Source of the DNA: Rickettsiaceae bacterium
GTDB taxonomy: Bacteria > Pseudomonadota > Alphaproteobacteria > Rickettsiales > Rickettsiaceae
Reading direction: 5' to 3'
Length of the DNA: 8,396 nt
Assembly: GCA_028372485.1 (NCBI GenBank)
Contig: JAOMYS010000041.1
Location: 1 to 8,396, forward strand
Under the pieces are notes generated by a model that did not search any database, was not told where the DNA came from, and saw only the letters and a list, made by a program, of their open reading frames with translations. The number at the start of each line of letters is the position of its first letter. Positions within the stretch are counted from its first letter, which is position 1. A program made the position numbers and the translations under genes. This document shows positions 1-6,992 of the stretch, piece by piece.

Positions 1-38
1 CAGGTTCGGGGATTTTCTAGATGTTCAATTTATATAGA

Positions 39-764
39 CTAAACCATTAGCATGCCGCCGTTGACGTGCATAGTCTGACCTGTAATATAGGAAGATAAAG
101 GGCTTATTAAAAATGATGTGGCATTTGCTATATCTTCTGGCCTTCCTAGTGTTTTTTGTGGAATCTTTTGCATTATAGATTCTTTCTGTGCATCTGTTAA
201 TGCGCCTGTCATGTTAGATTCGATAAAACCTGGTGCTACTGCATTTATTGTTATACCACGGCTTGCTACTTCAATTGCAAGAGATTTTGTCATTCCGATT
301 AAACCAGCTTTTGATGCGCAATAATTTGCCTGCCCTGGGTTGCCAGATACACCAACTACAGATGATATATTCACTATGCGACCGTAACGAGTGCTCATCA
401 TTTTTTTTATTGCTGCACGGTTTAAAATAAAGTTAGCTTTTAGATTAACATTTATCACATCATCAAAATCTTGATCTGACATTCTTATAGCTAAATTATC
501 CCTGGTAATTCCAGCATTACATACAAGCGCATCTAATTTTTCGATATCATCAAATAGACTAGCGCATGCAGAAAAATCAGAAAGATCACACTGCTTTATA
601 GTATAGTTAGAGCCAAGTTCTAAGCCCAATTTCTCTAATTTGCTCATATTACTTCCGCTAATATAAACATACGCACCTAAAGAATGAATTTGTTTAGCTA
701 TTGCGCTACCAATACCACCACTAGCACCAGTAATAAAAATCACGTTACCCGATAAATCAATCAC
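39..764 (-). CDS. fabG: 3-oxoacyl-[acyl-carrier-protein] reductase FabG
   Basis: FabG reduces 3-oxoacyl-ACP to 3-hydroxyacyl-ACP with NADPH in the cytoplasmic type II fatty-acid elongation cycle. The 241-residue product matches the usual length (about 244) and is a classical short-chain dehydrogenase. It has the dinucleotide-binding TGASGGIG at residues 12-19, CNAGIT with the NAG motif at 83-85, and a catalytic tetrad readable as N107, S135 (NISSVVG), Y148 and K152 (YCASK). A conserved PG near 178-179 and the C-terminal ITGQTMHVNGG also fit. GQANY before the catalytic Tyr and KAGLIG after it are FabG-like, which favours FabG over other SDR reductases. The start is GTG, preceded by AGGAG at a 7-nt spacing; no ATG start competes. 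It follows recA after 100 bp. No other fab gene is visible, though acpP, a common FabG neighbour, could lie beyond the left edge. The stop is TAG. Confidence 0.93.
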   Translation of the reverse strand: MIDLSGNVIFITGASGGIGSAIAKQIHSLGAYVYISGSNMSKLEKLGLELGSNYTIKQCDLSDFSACASLFDDIEKLDALVCNAGITRDNLAIRMSDQDFDDVINVNLKANFILNRAAIKKMMSTRYGRIVNISSVVGVSGNPGQANYCASKAGLIGMTKSLAIEVASRGITINAVAPGFIESNMTGALTDAQKESIMQKIPQKTLGRPEDIANATSFLISPLSSYITGQTMHVNGGMLMV

Positions 765-864
765 CTAATATCTCCTATTGTAATAAACAAAATAAAACAA
801 CATCTTCCTTCAAAAAAAGAAATCACCAATAGTCTAACTTCTTATAGTATTTTTCTATCTAAGG
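765..864. other. recA-fabG intergenic spacer, no clear promoter or terminator
   Basis: This 100-bp AT-rich gap follows the recA stop and precedes fabG. On the minus strand it contains a run of seven T (within GATTTCTTTTTTTGAAGG) but no strong stem directly before it, so a Rho-independent terminator for recA cannot be claimed. No -35/-10 pair stands out for fabG. Whether fabG is co-transcribed with recA is therefore undecided. Confidence 0.4.
772..776 (-). promoter_or_regulatory. Shine-Dalgarno site deciding the GTG start of fabG
   Basis: On the minus strand AGGAG lies 7 nt before the GTG at 764-762. It is the strongest ribosome-binding site near this gene and supports a non-ATG start, because the next codons (Ile-Asp-Leu-Ser-Gly) align with the normal N-terminus of FabG proteins. 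Confidence 0.75.
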
Positions 865-1854
865 TCAACTGCTAATCTGCAATAATTTAGATTTTATCTT
901 TTCTTCCAATTCATTAGCAATTTCAGGGCTATCTCTTAAATATTGCTTAGCATTCTCACGCCCCTGACCAATTCTTGTATCACCATAAGAGAACCATGCG
1001 CCTGATTTTTCTACAAAATCATGCGACACGCCAAGGTCTATGAGTTCACCTTCTTTAGATATCCCTTGACCGTAAATAATATCAAATTCTATTGTTTTAA
1101 ATGGTGGAGACACTTTATTTTTAACGACCTTAACTCTGGTCTGGTTACCAACTACCTCATCTTTATCCTTGATGGCACCAATTCGCCTAATATCAATTCT
1201 AACAGAAGCGTAGAATTTTAAAGCATTACCACCAGTTGTTGTTTCAGGATTACCGAACATTACACCAATTTTCATCCTAATTTGATTGATGAAAATTATT
1301 GTGCAATTAGTTCTAGAAATTGATGCAGTAAGCTTGCGAAGAGCCTGACTCATCAATCTTGCTTGAAGGCCCATATGAGAATCACCCATCTCGCCATCTA
1401 TCTCAGCCTTGGGAACTAGAGCTGCGACACTGTCAATGATTAGCATATCTATAGCATCTGAACGCACTAAAGTATCAGCAATTTCAAGAGCTTGCTCGCC
1501 TGTATCTGGCTGGGAAATGATCAAAGAATCAATGTCTACTCCCAAATTCTTTGCATAGACAGGATCAAGAGCATGTTCTGCATCAATAAAAGCACATGTC
1601 CCACCTTTCTTCTGTGCCTCAGCTATAGCGTGCAAAGTTAATGTTGTCTTACCAGAACTCTCAGGGCCAAAAATCTCAATAATTCTTCCTTTAGGCAAGC
1701 CACCAACACCAAGAGCGATGTCAAGACCTACAGAGCCAGTAGGAATAGATTCTATGTTCATTTCTTGGCATTGACCAAGTTTCATTACTGATCCTTTGCC
1801 ATAATTTTTTTCAATCTGACTTATTGCAGCTGCGAGAGCCCTTTCTTTTTCCAT
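865..1854 (-). CDS. recA: Recombinase RecA
   Basis: RecA is the cytoplasmic ATP-dependent strand-exchange protein of homologous recombination and recombinational repair. The 329-residue product shows the N-terminal oligomerisation helix (1-30), Walker A GPESSGKT at 63-70, the AEHALD motif with the catalytic Glu equivalent at E93, Walker B MLIIDS at 137-142, and DNA-binding loop L1 around GEMGDSHMGLQARLMSQ (154-170). The L2 loop region runs from INQIRMKIG to ETTTGGNALKF (189-214) with the signalling Gln at Q191. The C-terminal domain retains GWFSYG-like SGAWFSYGDTRIGQGREN (284-301). It ends in KSKLLQISS, so the acidic tail found after this domain in E. coli RecA (353 residues) is essentially missing. 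The ATG start has AGAGGA placed 5 nt upstream. It follows iscX after 117 bp. No E. coli-type LexA operator or alphaproteobacterial GTTC-N7-GTTC box was seen upstream, so SOS control is not evident. Confidence 0.97.
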   Translation of the reverse strand: MEKERALAAAISQIEKNYGKGSVMKLGQCQEMNIESIPTGSVGLDIALGVGGLPKGRIIEIFGPESSGKTTLTLHAIAEAQKKGGTCAFIDAEHALDPVYAKNLGVDIDSLIISQPDTGEQALEIADTLVRSDAIDMLIIDSVAALVPKAEIDGEMGDSHMGLQARLMSQALRKLTASISRTNCTIIFINQIRMKIGVMFGNPETTTGGNALKFYASVRIDIRRIGAIKDKDEVVGNQTRVKVVKNKVSPPFKTIEFDIIYGQGISKEGELIDLGVSHDFVEKSGAWFSYGDTRIGQGRENAKQYLRDSPEIANELEEKIKSKLLQISS

Positions 1855-1859
1855 TTTTT

Positions 1860-1864
1860 CCTCT
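1860..1864 (-). promoter_or_regulatory. Shine-Dalgarno site of recA
   Basis: On the minus strand AGAGG sits five A residues before the recA ATG. It lies just downstream of the leader hairpins (1877-1900) and a T6 run (1872-1867), so those structures could affect its accessibility; that effect is inference. Confidence 0.65.
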
Positions 1865-1876
1865 ATAAAAAACCAC

Positions 1877-1900
1877 TCTTCTAAGAAGATGTCATCTTAG
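1877..1900 (-). promoter_or_regulatory. Overlapping hairpins in the recA leader (possible iscX terminator or attenuator)
   Basis: Two stems share bases here. One pairs CTAAGA with TCTTAG (1900-1895 with 1886-1881, 8-nt loop). The other is a 13-bp odd palindrome, TCTTCTAAGAAGA on the plus strand at 1877-1889. As RNA it gives a 5-bp stem with a 3-nt loop. They cannot form together. On the minus strand the second stem is followed by GTGG and then six T (1872-1867), which is terminator-like but interrupted. It may end iscX transcripts or act as a protein-binding inverted repeat in front of recA. The structure is visible; its function is not established. Confidence 0.35.
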
Positions 1901-1911
1901 GTATCGTAACC

Positions 1912-1940
1912 TTTATATTCCATAAATTCACAAATATCTA
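1912..1940 (-). promoter_or_regulatory. recA: Candidate sigma-70 promoter for recA
   Basis: On the minus strand TAGATA (1940-1935, four of six matches to TTGACA) is followed after exactly 17 nt by TATAAA (1917-1912, five of six matches to TATAAT). It lies about 58 bp before the recA ATG, which would put the start of transcription near 1905 and the hairpins at 1877-1900 in the leader. In a background this AT-rich such matches arise by chance, so confidence is low. Confidence 0.3.
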
Positions 1941-1971
1941 GTAATATCTTGAATATTGTACGAAAAATATG

Positions 1972-2172
1972 TTACTTCTCGTTTCTGAGTTCAAGCCATC
2001 CTTCTAATATGTGGTTTAATACATCATCACTTACCTCAACCTCATGATCATCAAAATCTGAGAGATTCAATATCATTTCTTTAAGGTAAGATAAATCATA
2101 TTCTGGAATCTCTTCATCTGAATATGTTTCTTCAAGGCTAGTTACAATTTCCTGTGTATCACTCCAATGCAT
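1972..2172 (-). CDS. iscX: Fe-S cluster assembly protein IscX
   Basis: IscX (YfhJ) is a very small acidic cytoplasmic protein that binds cysteine desulfurase IscS and iron. It modulates Fe-S cluster assembly on IscU, overlapping with frataxin. From the ATG at 2172 the product is 66 residues, the same length as E. coli IscX. It has the family landmarks in order: N-terminal HWSDTQEIV (E. coli KWTDSREIG), the acidic LSDFDD at 37-42 (E. coli LEDFDD), and C-terminal ILEGWLE at 55-61 (E. coli ILLVWLD). About a third of the residues are Asp or Glu. A GTG one codon upstream (2175) could also serve as start, but AGGA at 2184-2181 is 8 nt from the ATG and 5 nt from the GTG, so I prefer the ATG. The gene usually closes an isc operon; here no isc or hsc gene is adjacent. 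Confidence 0.85.
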   Translation of the reverse strand: MHWSDTQEIVTSLEETYSDEEIPEYDLSYLKEMILNLSDFDDHEVEVSDDVLNHILEGWLELRNEK

Positions 2173-2290
2173 CACTTTCTTCCTGTGTCTAAAATAGATG
2201 AACTACTAATACTATTTAATACTAGCTACCATAAAAAAAAATAATAGTATATATTCTCAGCAAAAATAAAGAACAACAAGTGATGCTATT
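2173..2290. promoter_or_regulatory. Divergent iscX / nadC intergenic control region
   Basis: This gap between divergent genes must hold at least the nadC promoter. It is extremely AT-rich. It contains a direct repeat AATACTA (2208-2214 and 2218-2224), an 8-bp inverted repeat ATACTATT/AATAGTAT (2209-2216 and 2243-2250), and a run of nine A (2233-2241). TATATT at 2250-2255 could be a nadC -10 box, but no acceptable -35 sits at the right distance. Specific promoter boxes cannot be assigned with confidence. Confidence 0.4.
2181..2184 (-). promoter_or_regulatory. Shine-Dalgarno site deciding the iscX start
   Basis: AGGA on the minus strand lies 8 nt before the ATG at 2172 and 5 nt before the in-frame GTG at 2175. 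The spacing and the codon both favour ATG, giving a 66-residue product that lines up with known IscX N-termini. Confidence 0.55.
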
Positions 2291-3127
2291 ATGCAACTAC
2301 AAGTAAACATTTTAAAAAAACATTTAGATAATAGCTTACAAGAAGATTACGGAATAAATGGTGATATCACATCTTGTGCCTTAATAGGCGAAGAGCAAAG
2401 TGTCAATTTTGCAATTAGAACCAGGGAAGAAATCATTTTATGCGGAACAGAAATAGCTAAATATTACCTAGATGAATATTCATCTGCAGAATATGAAGTG
2501 TATTATAAAGATTCTGATTTTGTCGAAAAAGGAAGCGCTATAATTTCAGGTAAGGTGCTTGCAAGAGAAATATTAATGATCGAAAGAGTGATGCTTAATT
2601 ACCTGCAACATCTCTCTGGAATATCTACATACACTAATGCTTTTGTTCGGAAAATACAAAATACTAAAGCTAAAATCTTTGATACTAGAAAAACTCTCCC
2701 ACTATATAGAGGCTTACAAAAATACGCTGTAAGATGTGGCGGAGGGTATAATCACCGCTTATGCCTAGATAGCAGTACCTTAATTAAAGATAACCATATA
2801 GCTATTTGTGGCAGTATCACTAATGCCATTAAAAAAGCAAAAAAACAAAATTCACATTATGGAAAAATAGAAGTTGAATGCGATACTCTAGAACAAGTAA
2901 AAGAAACTATCTCTGAAGAGGTTGACATAATAATGCTTGATAATATGACTTTAGAGCAAATAAAAGAAGCTAAGAAGATTATTGATGGCAAAGCAATAAT
3001 TGATGTGTCAGGAAATGTATCTTTAGATACAGTAGGGGGTATTGCCAAAGCGGGAGTAGATATGATATCTGTCGGCAGAATAACACACTCAGCACCTGCA
3101 TCTGATATAGGTTTAGATATATTATGA
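2291..3127 (+). CDS. nadC: Nicotinate-nucleotide pyrophosphorylase (carboxylating), quinolinate phosphoribosyltransferase
   Basis: NadC converts quinolinate and PRPP to nicotinate mononucleotide, CO2 and pyrophosphate, the entry of de novo made quinolinate into NAD synthesis. The 278-residue product is normal for the family. It has EDYGINGDITS at 18-28 in the N-terminal domain, ERVMLNYLQHLSGIST at 98-113, and DTRKT at 131-135. KYAVRCGGGYNHR follows at 144-156, LIKDNHI at 164-170, IMLDNM at 214-219, SGN at 240-242 and ISVGRITHSAPASDIGLDI at 259-277. Together these outline the quinolinate and phosphoribosyl site of the alpha/beta barrel. After DTRKT the usual PGLR-like stretch reads PLYR. The ATG has no convincing Shine-Dalgarno, only A-rich sequence; the upstream GTG and ATG at 2280-2285 are out of frame. 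It overlaps ligA by 4 bp (ATGA), implying translational coupling. nadA and nadB are not in view. Confidence 0.95.
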   Translation: MQLQVNILKKHLDNSLQEDYGINGDITSCALIGEEQSVNFAIRTREEIILCGTEIAKYYLDEYSSAEYEVYYKDSDFVEKGSAIISGKVLAREILMIERVMLNYLQHLSGISTYTNAFVRKIQNTKAKIFDTRKTLPLYRGLQKYAVRCGGGYNHRLCLDSSTLIKDNHIAICGSITNAIKKAKKQNSHYGKIEVECDTLEQVKETISEEVDIIMLDNMTLEQIKEAKKIIDGKAIIDVSGNVSLDTVGGIAKAGVDMISVGRITHSAPASDIGLDIL

Positions 3128-5205
3128 TAAGCGATAAAATATCCAAATTAGAAGCTCAGAAGAATATTGGGTTACTAACGGAGAAATTAAAAAAATATAA
3201 TCACGAATATTATATAAATGATGCACCAACCATTTCAGATGCAGAATATGATCAACTCTTTCATAAGCTGAAGACTCTAGAGGAGCAATTTCCCGAATTC
3301 ATTCATGAAAATAGCCCAACACAAACGATAGGTAGCAATACAGTCCAAGATAAATTCGTAAAACATAAACATATGAAGCCGATGCTATCACTTAGTAATA
3401 GTTTCTCTAGTCAAGAGCTTCTAGACTTCATAGACAGAGTAAAACGCTTTTTATCAATAAGTGATTTTCCTAAAATTTTCTGCGAACCAAAAATAGATGG
3501 TGTATCATTTTCTGTTACCTATGAGAACGGGAAACTAGTAACAGGATCTACAAGAGGCGATGGCTATGTTGGAGAGAACATAACCGCAAATATAAAAACC
3601 ATAAAAAATTTACCGCATTCAATAGAAAACGCTCCAGATATAATTGAAATCAGAGGAGAGGTGTATATAGACAAAAAAGATTTTGAATCACTAAACATAG
3701 CGCAACAAAAAGCACAGAAACAAGCTTTTGCTAACCCTAGAAATGCAGCAGCAGGGTCGCTTCGCCAATTAGATTACAGCATTACAGCAGATAGACCTTT
3801 GAAATATTTTGTATATGGGGCTGGATATTCAAGCCAGAAATTTGCAGATACTCAAGAAATGTTGATGAAAAAATTAGGTCAATTTGGTTTTCAAACTAAT
3901 CCACAAAATACTCCTACAAAGAACATCGATGAAATGTTAGAGTTCTATGAGAAGTTAGCACAAGGAAGAGATAGACTCCCGTATGAGATTGACGGAATAG
4001 TATATAAAATCAATGAGTTTGCAATGCAAGAAAGGCTTGGCTTTATAGCTCGCAGCCCAAGATTTGCAATTGCACATAAATTTCCAGCTATTATTGGTGA
4101 GACAGAATTGCTAGATATTACTGTGCAAGTAGGAAGAACGGGGGCATTAACACCAGTAGCAGAGCTTCAAGCCATAGAGATAGGAGGAGTGACAGTCTCA
4201 AGAGCAACACTCCATAATTTTGAAGAGATAGAAAGGCTTGATATCAGAATAGGGGACACTGTATTACTTCATCGTGCTGGTGATGTTATTCCCAAAATTA
4301 CCGGATTTAACAAAGACAAAAGAATAAATAAGCTGCAGAAATACATTCCACCAACCATCTGCCCATCATGTGGTTCAAAGCTATATATAGATCAGGTGGA
4401 TGTAATCATAAGATGTGATAATGGCTTAAACTGCACAAAGCAGTTAGGAGAATCTATAAAGCATTTTGTTTCAAAGAATGCTATGAACATTGATGGCATG
4501 GGACTCAAGCAAGTTGAGTTCTTTTTAGAGAAAGGAATGATAAAAAATGTTGTTGATATATTTTACCTAGAAGCTTTGAATAAAACATCCCTGAAAAAGA
4601 TAGAGAATATGCAAGGATGGGGGGCAAAATCAGTAGAGAATCTGTTTGAAAATATCACTAAATCTAAGAATGTATCACTAGAGAGATTCATTTATGCGAT
4701 AGGCATAAGATCTATAGGGCAAACTAATGCAAAGACATTAGCGAAAGAATTTTCTTCCGTAGCCAATTTTATAGATTCAATGAGAAGATTATCAGAAGGT
4801 GATAATGAAATATTTAATTTATTAGATAATCTAGATGGTATAGGTCATAAAATTCTTCTAGAAATTAAGAATTTCTTCGAATGCAAGAAAAACACTCAAA
4901 CAATTTACGAATTATCAAAGATTCTGCATATAGGAGATTATATAGATAATGTGACACATAACGCACTATCTGGACAAAATATTATCTTCACAGGCACTCT
5001 AAATAACTTATCTAGAAATGAAGCTAAATCCCAAGCAGAACGTATGGGTGCAAAGGTTGTGAGCTCAGTATCTAGCAATACTGACATAGTTGTTGCTGGC
5101 GAAAAAGCTGGTAGTAAATTAAAAAAAGCACAAGAATTGGAAATAAGAGTAGTATCTGAAGAAGAGTGGCAAAAAATCGTAAAAGAAGGGATGAATGAGG
5201 AATAG
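3124..5205 (+). CDS. ligA: NAD-dependent DNA ligase LigA
   Basis: LigA seals nicks in duplex DNA during replication and repair, using NAD to adenylate itself and releasing NMN. The 693-residue protein is full length and carries every domain. Ia is at about 5-75 (YNHEYYINDAPTISDAEYD, which binds the NMN half of NAD). The adenylation domain is at about 76-325, with catalytic Lys K123 in EPKIDG, RGDGYVGENIT, EIRGEVY, FANPRNAAAGSLRQLD (202-217) and EIDGIVYK (288-295). The OB fold is at about 330-405 (VQVGRTGALTPVAEL). A four-Cys zinc finger uses C413, C416, C431 and C437. Helix-hairpin-helix repeats run from about 445 to 600. A C-terminal BRCT domain spans about 615-690 (LSGQNIIFTGTLNNLSR). The ATG overlaps the nadC stop, and the TAG stop abuts the next ATG. 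No anomaly was seen; the gene is intact and presumably essential. Confidence 0.97.
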   Translation: MISDKISKLEAQKNIGLLTEKLKKYNHEYYINDAPTISDAEYDQLFHKLKTLEEQFPEFIHENSPTQTIGSNTVQDKFVKHKHMKPMLSLSNSFSSQELLDFIDRVKRFLSISDFPKIFCEPKIDGVSFSVTYENGKLVTGSTRGDGYVGENITANIKTIKNLPHSIENAPDIIEIRGEVYIDKKDFESLNIAQQKAQKQAFANPRNAAAGSLRQLDYSITADRPLKYFVYGAGYSSQKFADTQEMLMKKLGQFGFQTNPQNTPTKNIDEMLEFYEKLAQGRDRLPYEIDGIVYKINEFAMQERLGFIARSPRFAIAHKFPAIIGETELLDITVQVGRTGALTPVAELQAIEIGGVTVSRATLHNFEEIERLDIRIGDTVLLHRAGDVIPKITGFNKDKRINKLQKYIPPTICPSCGSKLYIDQVDVIIRCDNGLNCTKQLGESIKHFVSKNAMNIDGMGLKQVEFFLEKGMIKNVVDIFYLEALNKTSLKKIENMQGWGAKSVENLFENITKSKNVSLERFIYAIGIRSIGQTNAKTLAKEFSSVANFIDSMRRLSEGDNEIFNLLDNLDGIGHKILLEIKNFFECKKNTQTIYELSKILHIGDYIDNVTHNALSGQNIIFTGTLNNLSRNEAKSQAERMGAKVVSSVSSNTDIVVAGEKAGSKLKKAQELEIRVVSEEEWQKIVKEGMNEE
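5197..5200 (+). promoter_or_regulatory. Shine-Dalgarno site of the aminopeptidase gene, inside ligA
   Basis: GAGG within the last ligA codons lies 5 nt before the ATG at 5206, which begins directly after the ligA TAG. It supports this start and argues that the gene is translated from the ligA message. Confidence 0.6.
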
Positions 5206-6957
5206 ATGATTGATGAACGTTTAGATAAATTAAGAGTATTGCTAGATCATCACGACTTTGATGGATACATAGTGCCATCAACAGATGAGTATTTAAGCGA
5301 ATATACTCCAAATTATGCAAAGAGACTTGAATATATCACGGGATTCACGGGTTCAAACGGACTTGCTTTTATTCTAAAAAACACCGTTCTTTTCTTCACA
5401 GACGGAAGGTATATTACACAATCGATTGAAGAGCTTGATGACCATTCATTTGAGGTGTTTGATCTGAAGCTTTTATCAAATTTCTCTTGGGCTAATTACA
5501 CAAATGACCAGGGAAAGTATGTCATTGCATACGATCCTAAATTATTTACAAAACACATTATAAAACATCTTCAAGGGTGTTTTTCTAATATAGAAAATGC
5601 AACTCTAAAACCATACAACAGAAACTTAATAGATGAGATATGGCAAGATCAGCCACTTAAACCAAGTTCTAAGATTTATAATTATCCATTGGAGTATGCT
5701 GGGTTAAAATATCAAGATAAGATTCAAAAATGTAGGGATTTTTTAAAAGAAAACGCATCAGAAGCCTTAGTGATTACAGACGCACCATCTGTGTGCTGGC
5801 TGTTTAACATAAGAGCGCATGATATTGAATTTTCACCGCTGTTACTTGCAAATGCAATTATCACAGCAACAGAAGCATATTTATTTGCAGATAATGAAAG
5901 ATGTGAAGAATCGCTGATGAGACTAGATATATCAATTTTACCAGAAGATGAGTTTGACAATATATTAAAACAATTTTCTGGAACTATCTTATTTGATGAG
6001 AGTGAGTGTTCTAGTTATATCTCAGACTTAATTTCTTCAAGAGAGACTGAATCTAGACGTATAAAGAATCCATGTATGTTGTGGAAAGCGTGCAAAAATA
6101 ATGTTGAGATTGACCATATAAAAGAAGCGCATATAAAAGATGCTGTGGCAGTATGTGAGTTACTATCATTCATAGATCATGGTAATATATCTGATCTTAC
6201 AGAGTACGATATATCTCAAAAACTTACAGAACTGCGCATGAGAGGTGATGGCTATATTTTTGATAGTTTTCCAACTATATGTGGCTATCAAGAAAACGGT
6301 GCTATAATTCATTATACTGCAAAAAAAGAGTCGGCTAAGAAATTAGAAGGAAACGGTTTATTGTTAATTGATTCTGGAGGGCAATATCTTGGAGCAACAA
6401 CAGATATAACAAGAACAATATCAATAGGAAGACCTACTAAAGAACATAAGGAATATTATACAAAACTATTAAAAGGGCATATAGCACTCGGTCTTTCAGT
6501 ATTCCCTGAAGATAAAACAACAGGAGCTAATCTTGATGTACTCGCACGTCAATATTTATGGAATTCAGGGGATGATTATGCTCACGCGACTGGTCATGGG
6601 GTAGGAAGCTTCTTAAGTGTTCATGAAGGACCGCAAAATATCAGTCCAGTAGGATTTAATGTAAAACTTCAGAGAGGAATGGTTTTATCAAATGAACCAG
6701 GATATTACGACTCGGTGAATAAGTTCGGTATTAGAATTGAGAATATGATGCATGTAGTAGATTCTGAATATGATGATTTTTTGAAATTTGAAATGCTAAC
6801 ATTAGTTCCTTGCGCAAAAGAATTAATAGATTTTAGCGTGATAACAGATGGTGAACTAAAATATCTAAAATCATATTATCAAAGGATTAAGAAAAATATA
6901 TTACCACTCTTGTCAGATACAGCAAAGAAGTGGGTCAAACAGCAATTATCTATTTAA
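5206..6957 (+). CDS. pepP: Xaa-Pro aminopeptidase, M24B family (large three-domain type)
   Basis: This metallopeptidase removes an N-terminal residue that precedes proline, probably in cytoplasmic peptide turnover. At 583 residues it is the long, APP1-like form (related to eukaryotic cytosolic aminopeptidase P) and not the roughly 440-residue E. coli PepP. It has two creatinase-like N-terminal domains (about 1-150, with YITGFTGSNG and FFTDGRYITQ, and about 155-300) and a C-terminal pita-bread domain. The dimetal ligands are all visible: D389 (LIDSGG), D400 (TTDITRT), H464 (TGHGVG), E497 (NEPGYY) and E512 (RIEN). Supporting His residues are H369 (IIHYTA) and H473 (VHEGP). No signal peptide or membrane segment is apparent. 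It directly abuts ligA and ends the nadC-ligA operon. A specificity other than Xaa-Pro is possible but the family is clear. The symbol is used loosely; some databases call this type pepP2. Confidence 0.9.
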   Translation: MIDERLDKLRVLLDHHDFDGYIVPSTDEYLSEYTPNYAKRLEYITGFTGSNGLAFILKNTVLFFTDGRYITQSIEELDDHSFEVFDLKLLSNFSWANYTNDQGKYVIAYDPKLFTKHIIKHLQGCFSNIENATLKPYNRNLIDEIWQDQPLKPSSKIYNYPLEYAGLKYQDKIQKCRDFLKENASEALVITDAPSVCWLFNIRAHDIEFSPLLLANAIITATEAYLFADNERCEESLMRLDISILPEDEFDNILKQFSGTILFDESECSSYISDLISSRETESRRIKNPCMLWKACKNNVEIDHIKEAHIKDAVAVCELLSFIDHGNISDLTEYDISQKLTELRMRGDGYIFDSFPTICGYQENGAIIHYTAKKESAKKLEGNGLLLIDSGGQYLGATTDITRTISIGRPTKEHKEYYTKLLKGHIALGLSVFPEDKTTGANLDVLARQYLWNSGDDYAHATGHGVGSFLSVHEGPQNISPVGFNVKLQRGMVLSNEPGYYDSVNKFGIRIENMMHVVDSEYDDFLKFEMLTLVPCAKELIDFSVITDGELKYLKSYYQRIKKNILPLLSDTAKKWVKQQLSI

Positions 6958-6992
6958 CCCAGACTTAGGTATTGCTTCAATAGTTGATACCC

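Noticed and set aside
1..38. Start of acpP downstream of fabG
   Set aside because: No start codon with an ACP-like N-terminus is visible in these bases; the expected gene may lie outside the window.
118..324. Open frame on the plus strand inside fabG
   Set aside because: It is antisense to a well-supported FabG, has no ribosome-binding site and encodes nothing recognisable.
233..430. Second plus-strand open frame inside fabG
   Set aside because: Low-complexity Leu-rich translation antisense to the FabG catalytic region; a shadow frame.
1021..1221. Plus-strand open frame inside recA
   Set aside because: Antisense to conserved RecA C-terminal sequence; no family resemblance.
1855..1971. LexA-type operator upstream of recA
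   Set aside because: Neither a CTGT-N8-ACAG palindrome nor a GTTC-N7-GTTC direct repeat is present.
2857..3048. Minus-strand open frame inside nadC
   Set aside because: Ser/Ile-rich shadow of the NadC barrel strands with no Shine-Dalgarno.
5072..5320. Minus-strand open frame across the ligA/pepP junction
   Set aside because: Hydrophobic Leu-rich translation could be mistaken for a small membrane protein, but both genes beneath it are fully conserved there.
5724..5960. Minus-strand open frame inside pepP
   Set aside because: Ser-rich shadow of the second aminopeptidase domain; no supporting signals.
6932..6960. GGGTCAAA / TTTAACCC stem at the aminopeptidase stop as a terminator
   Set aside because: It has seven of eight pairs but a 13-nt loop, overlaps the last codons and is not followed by a T run.
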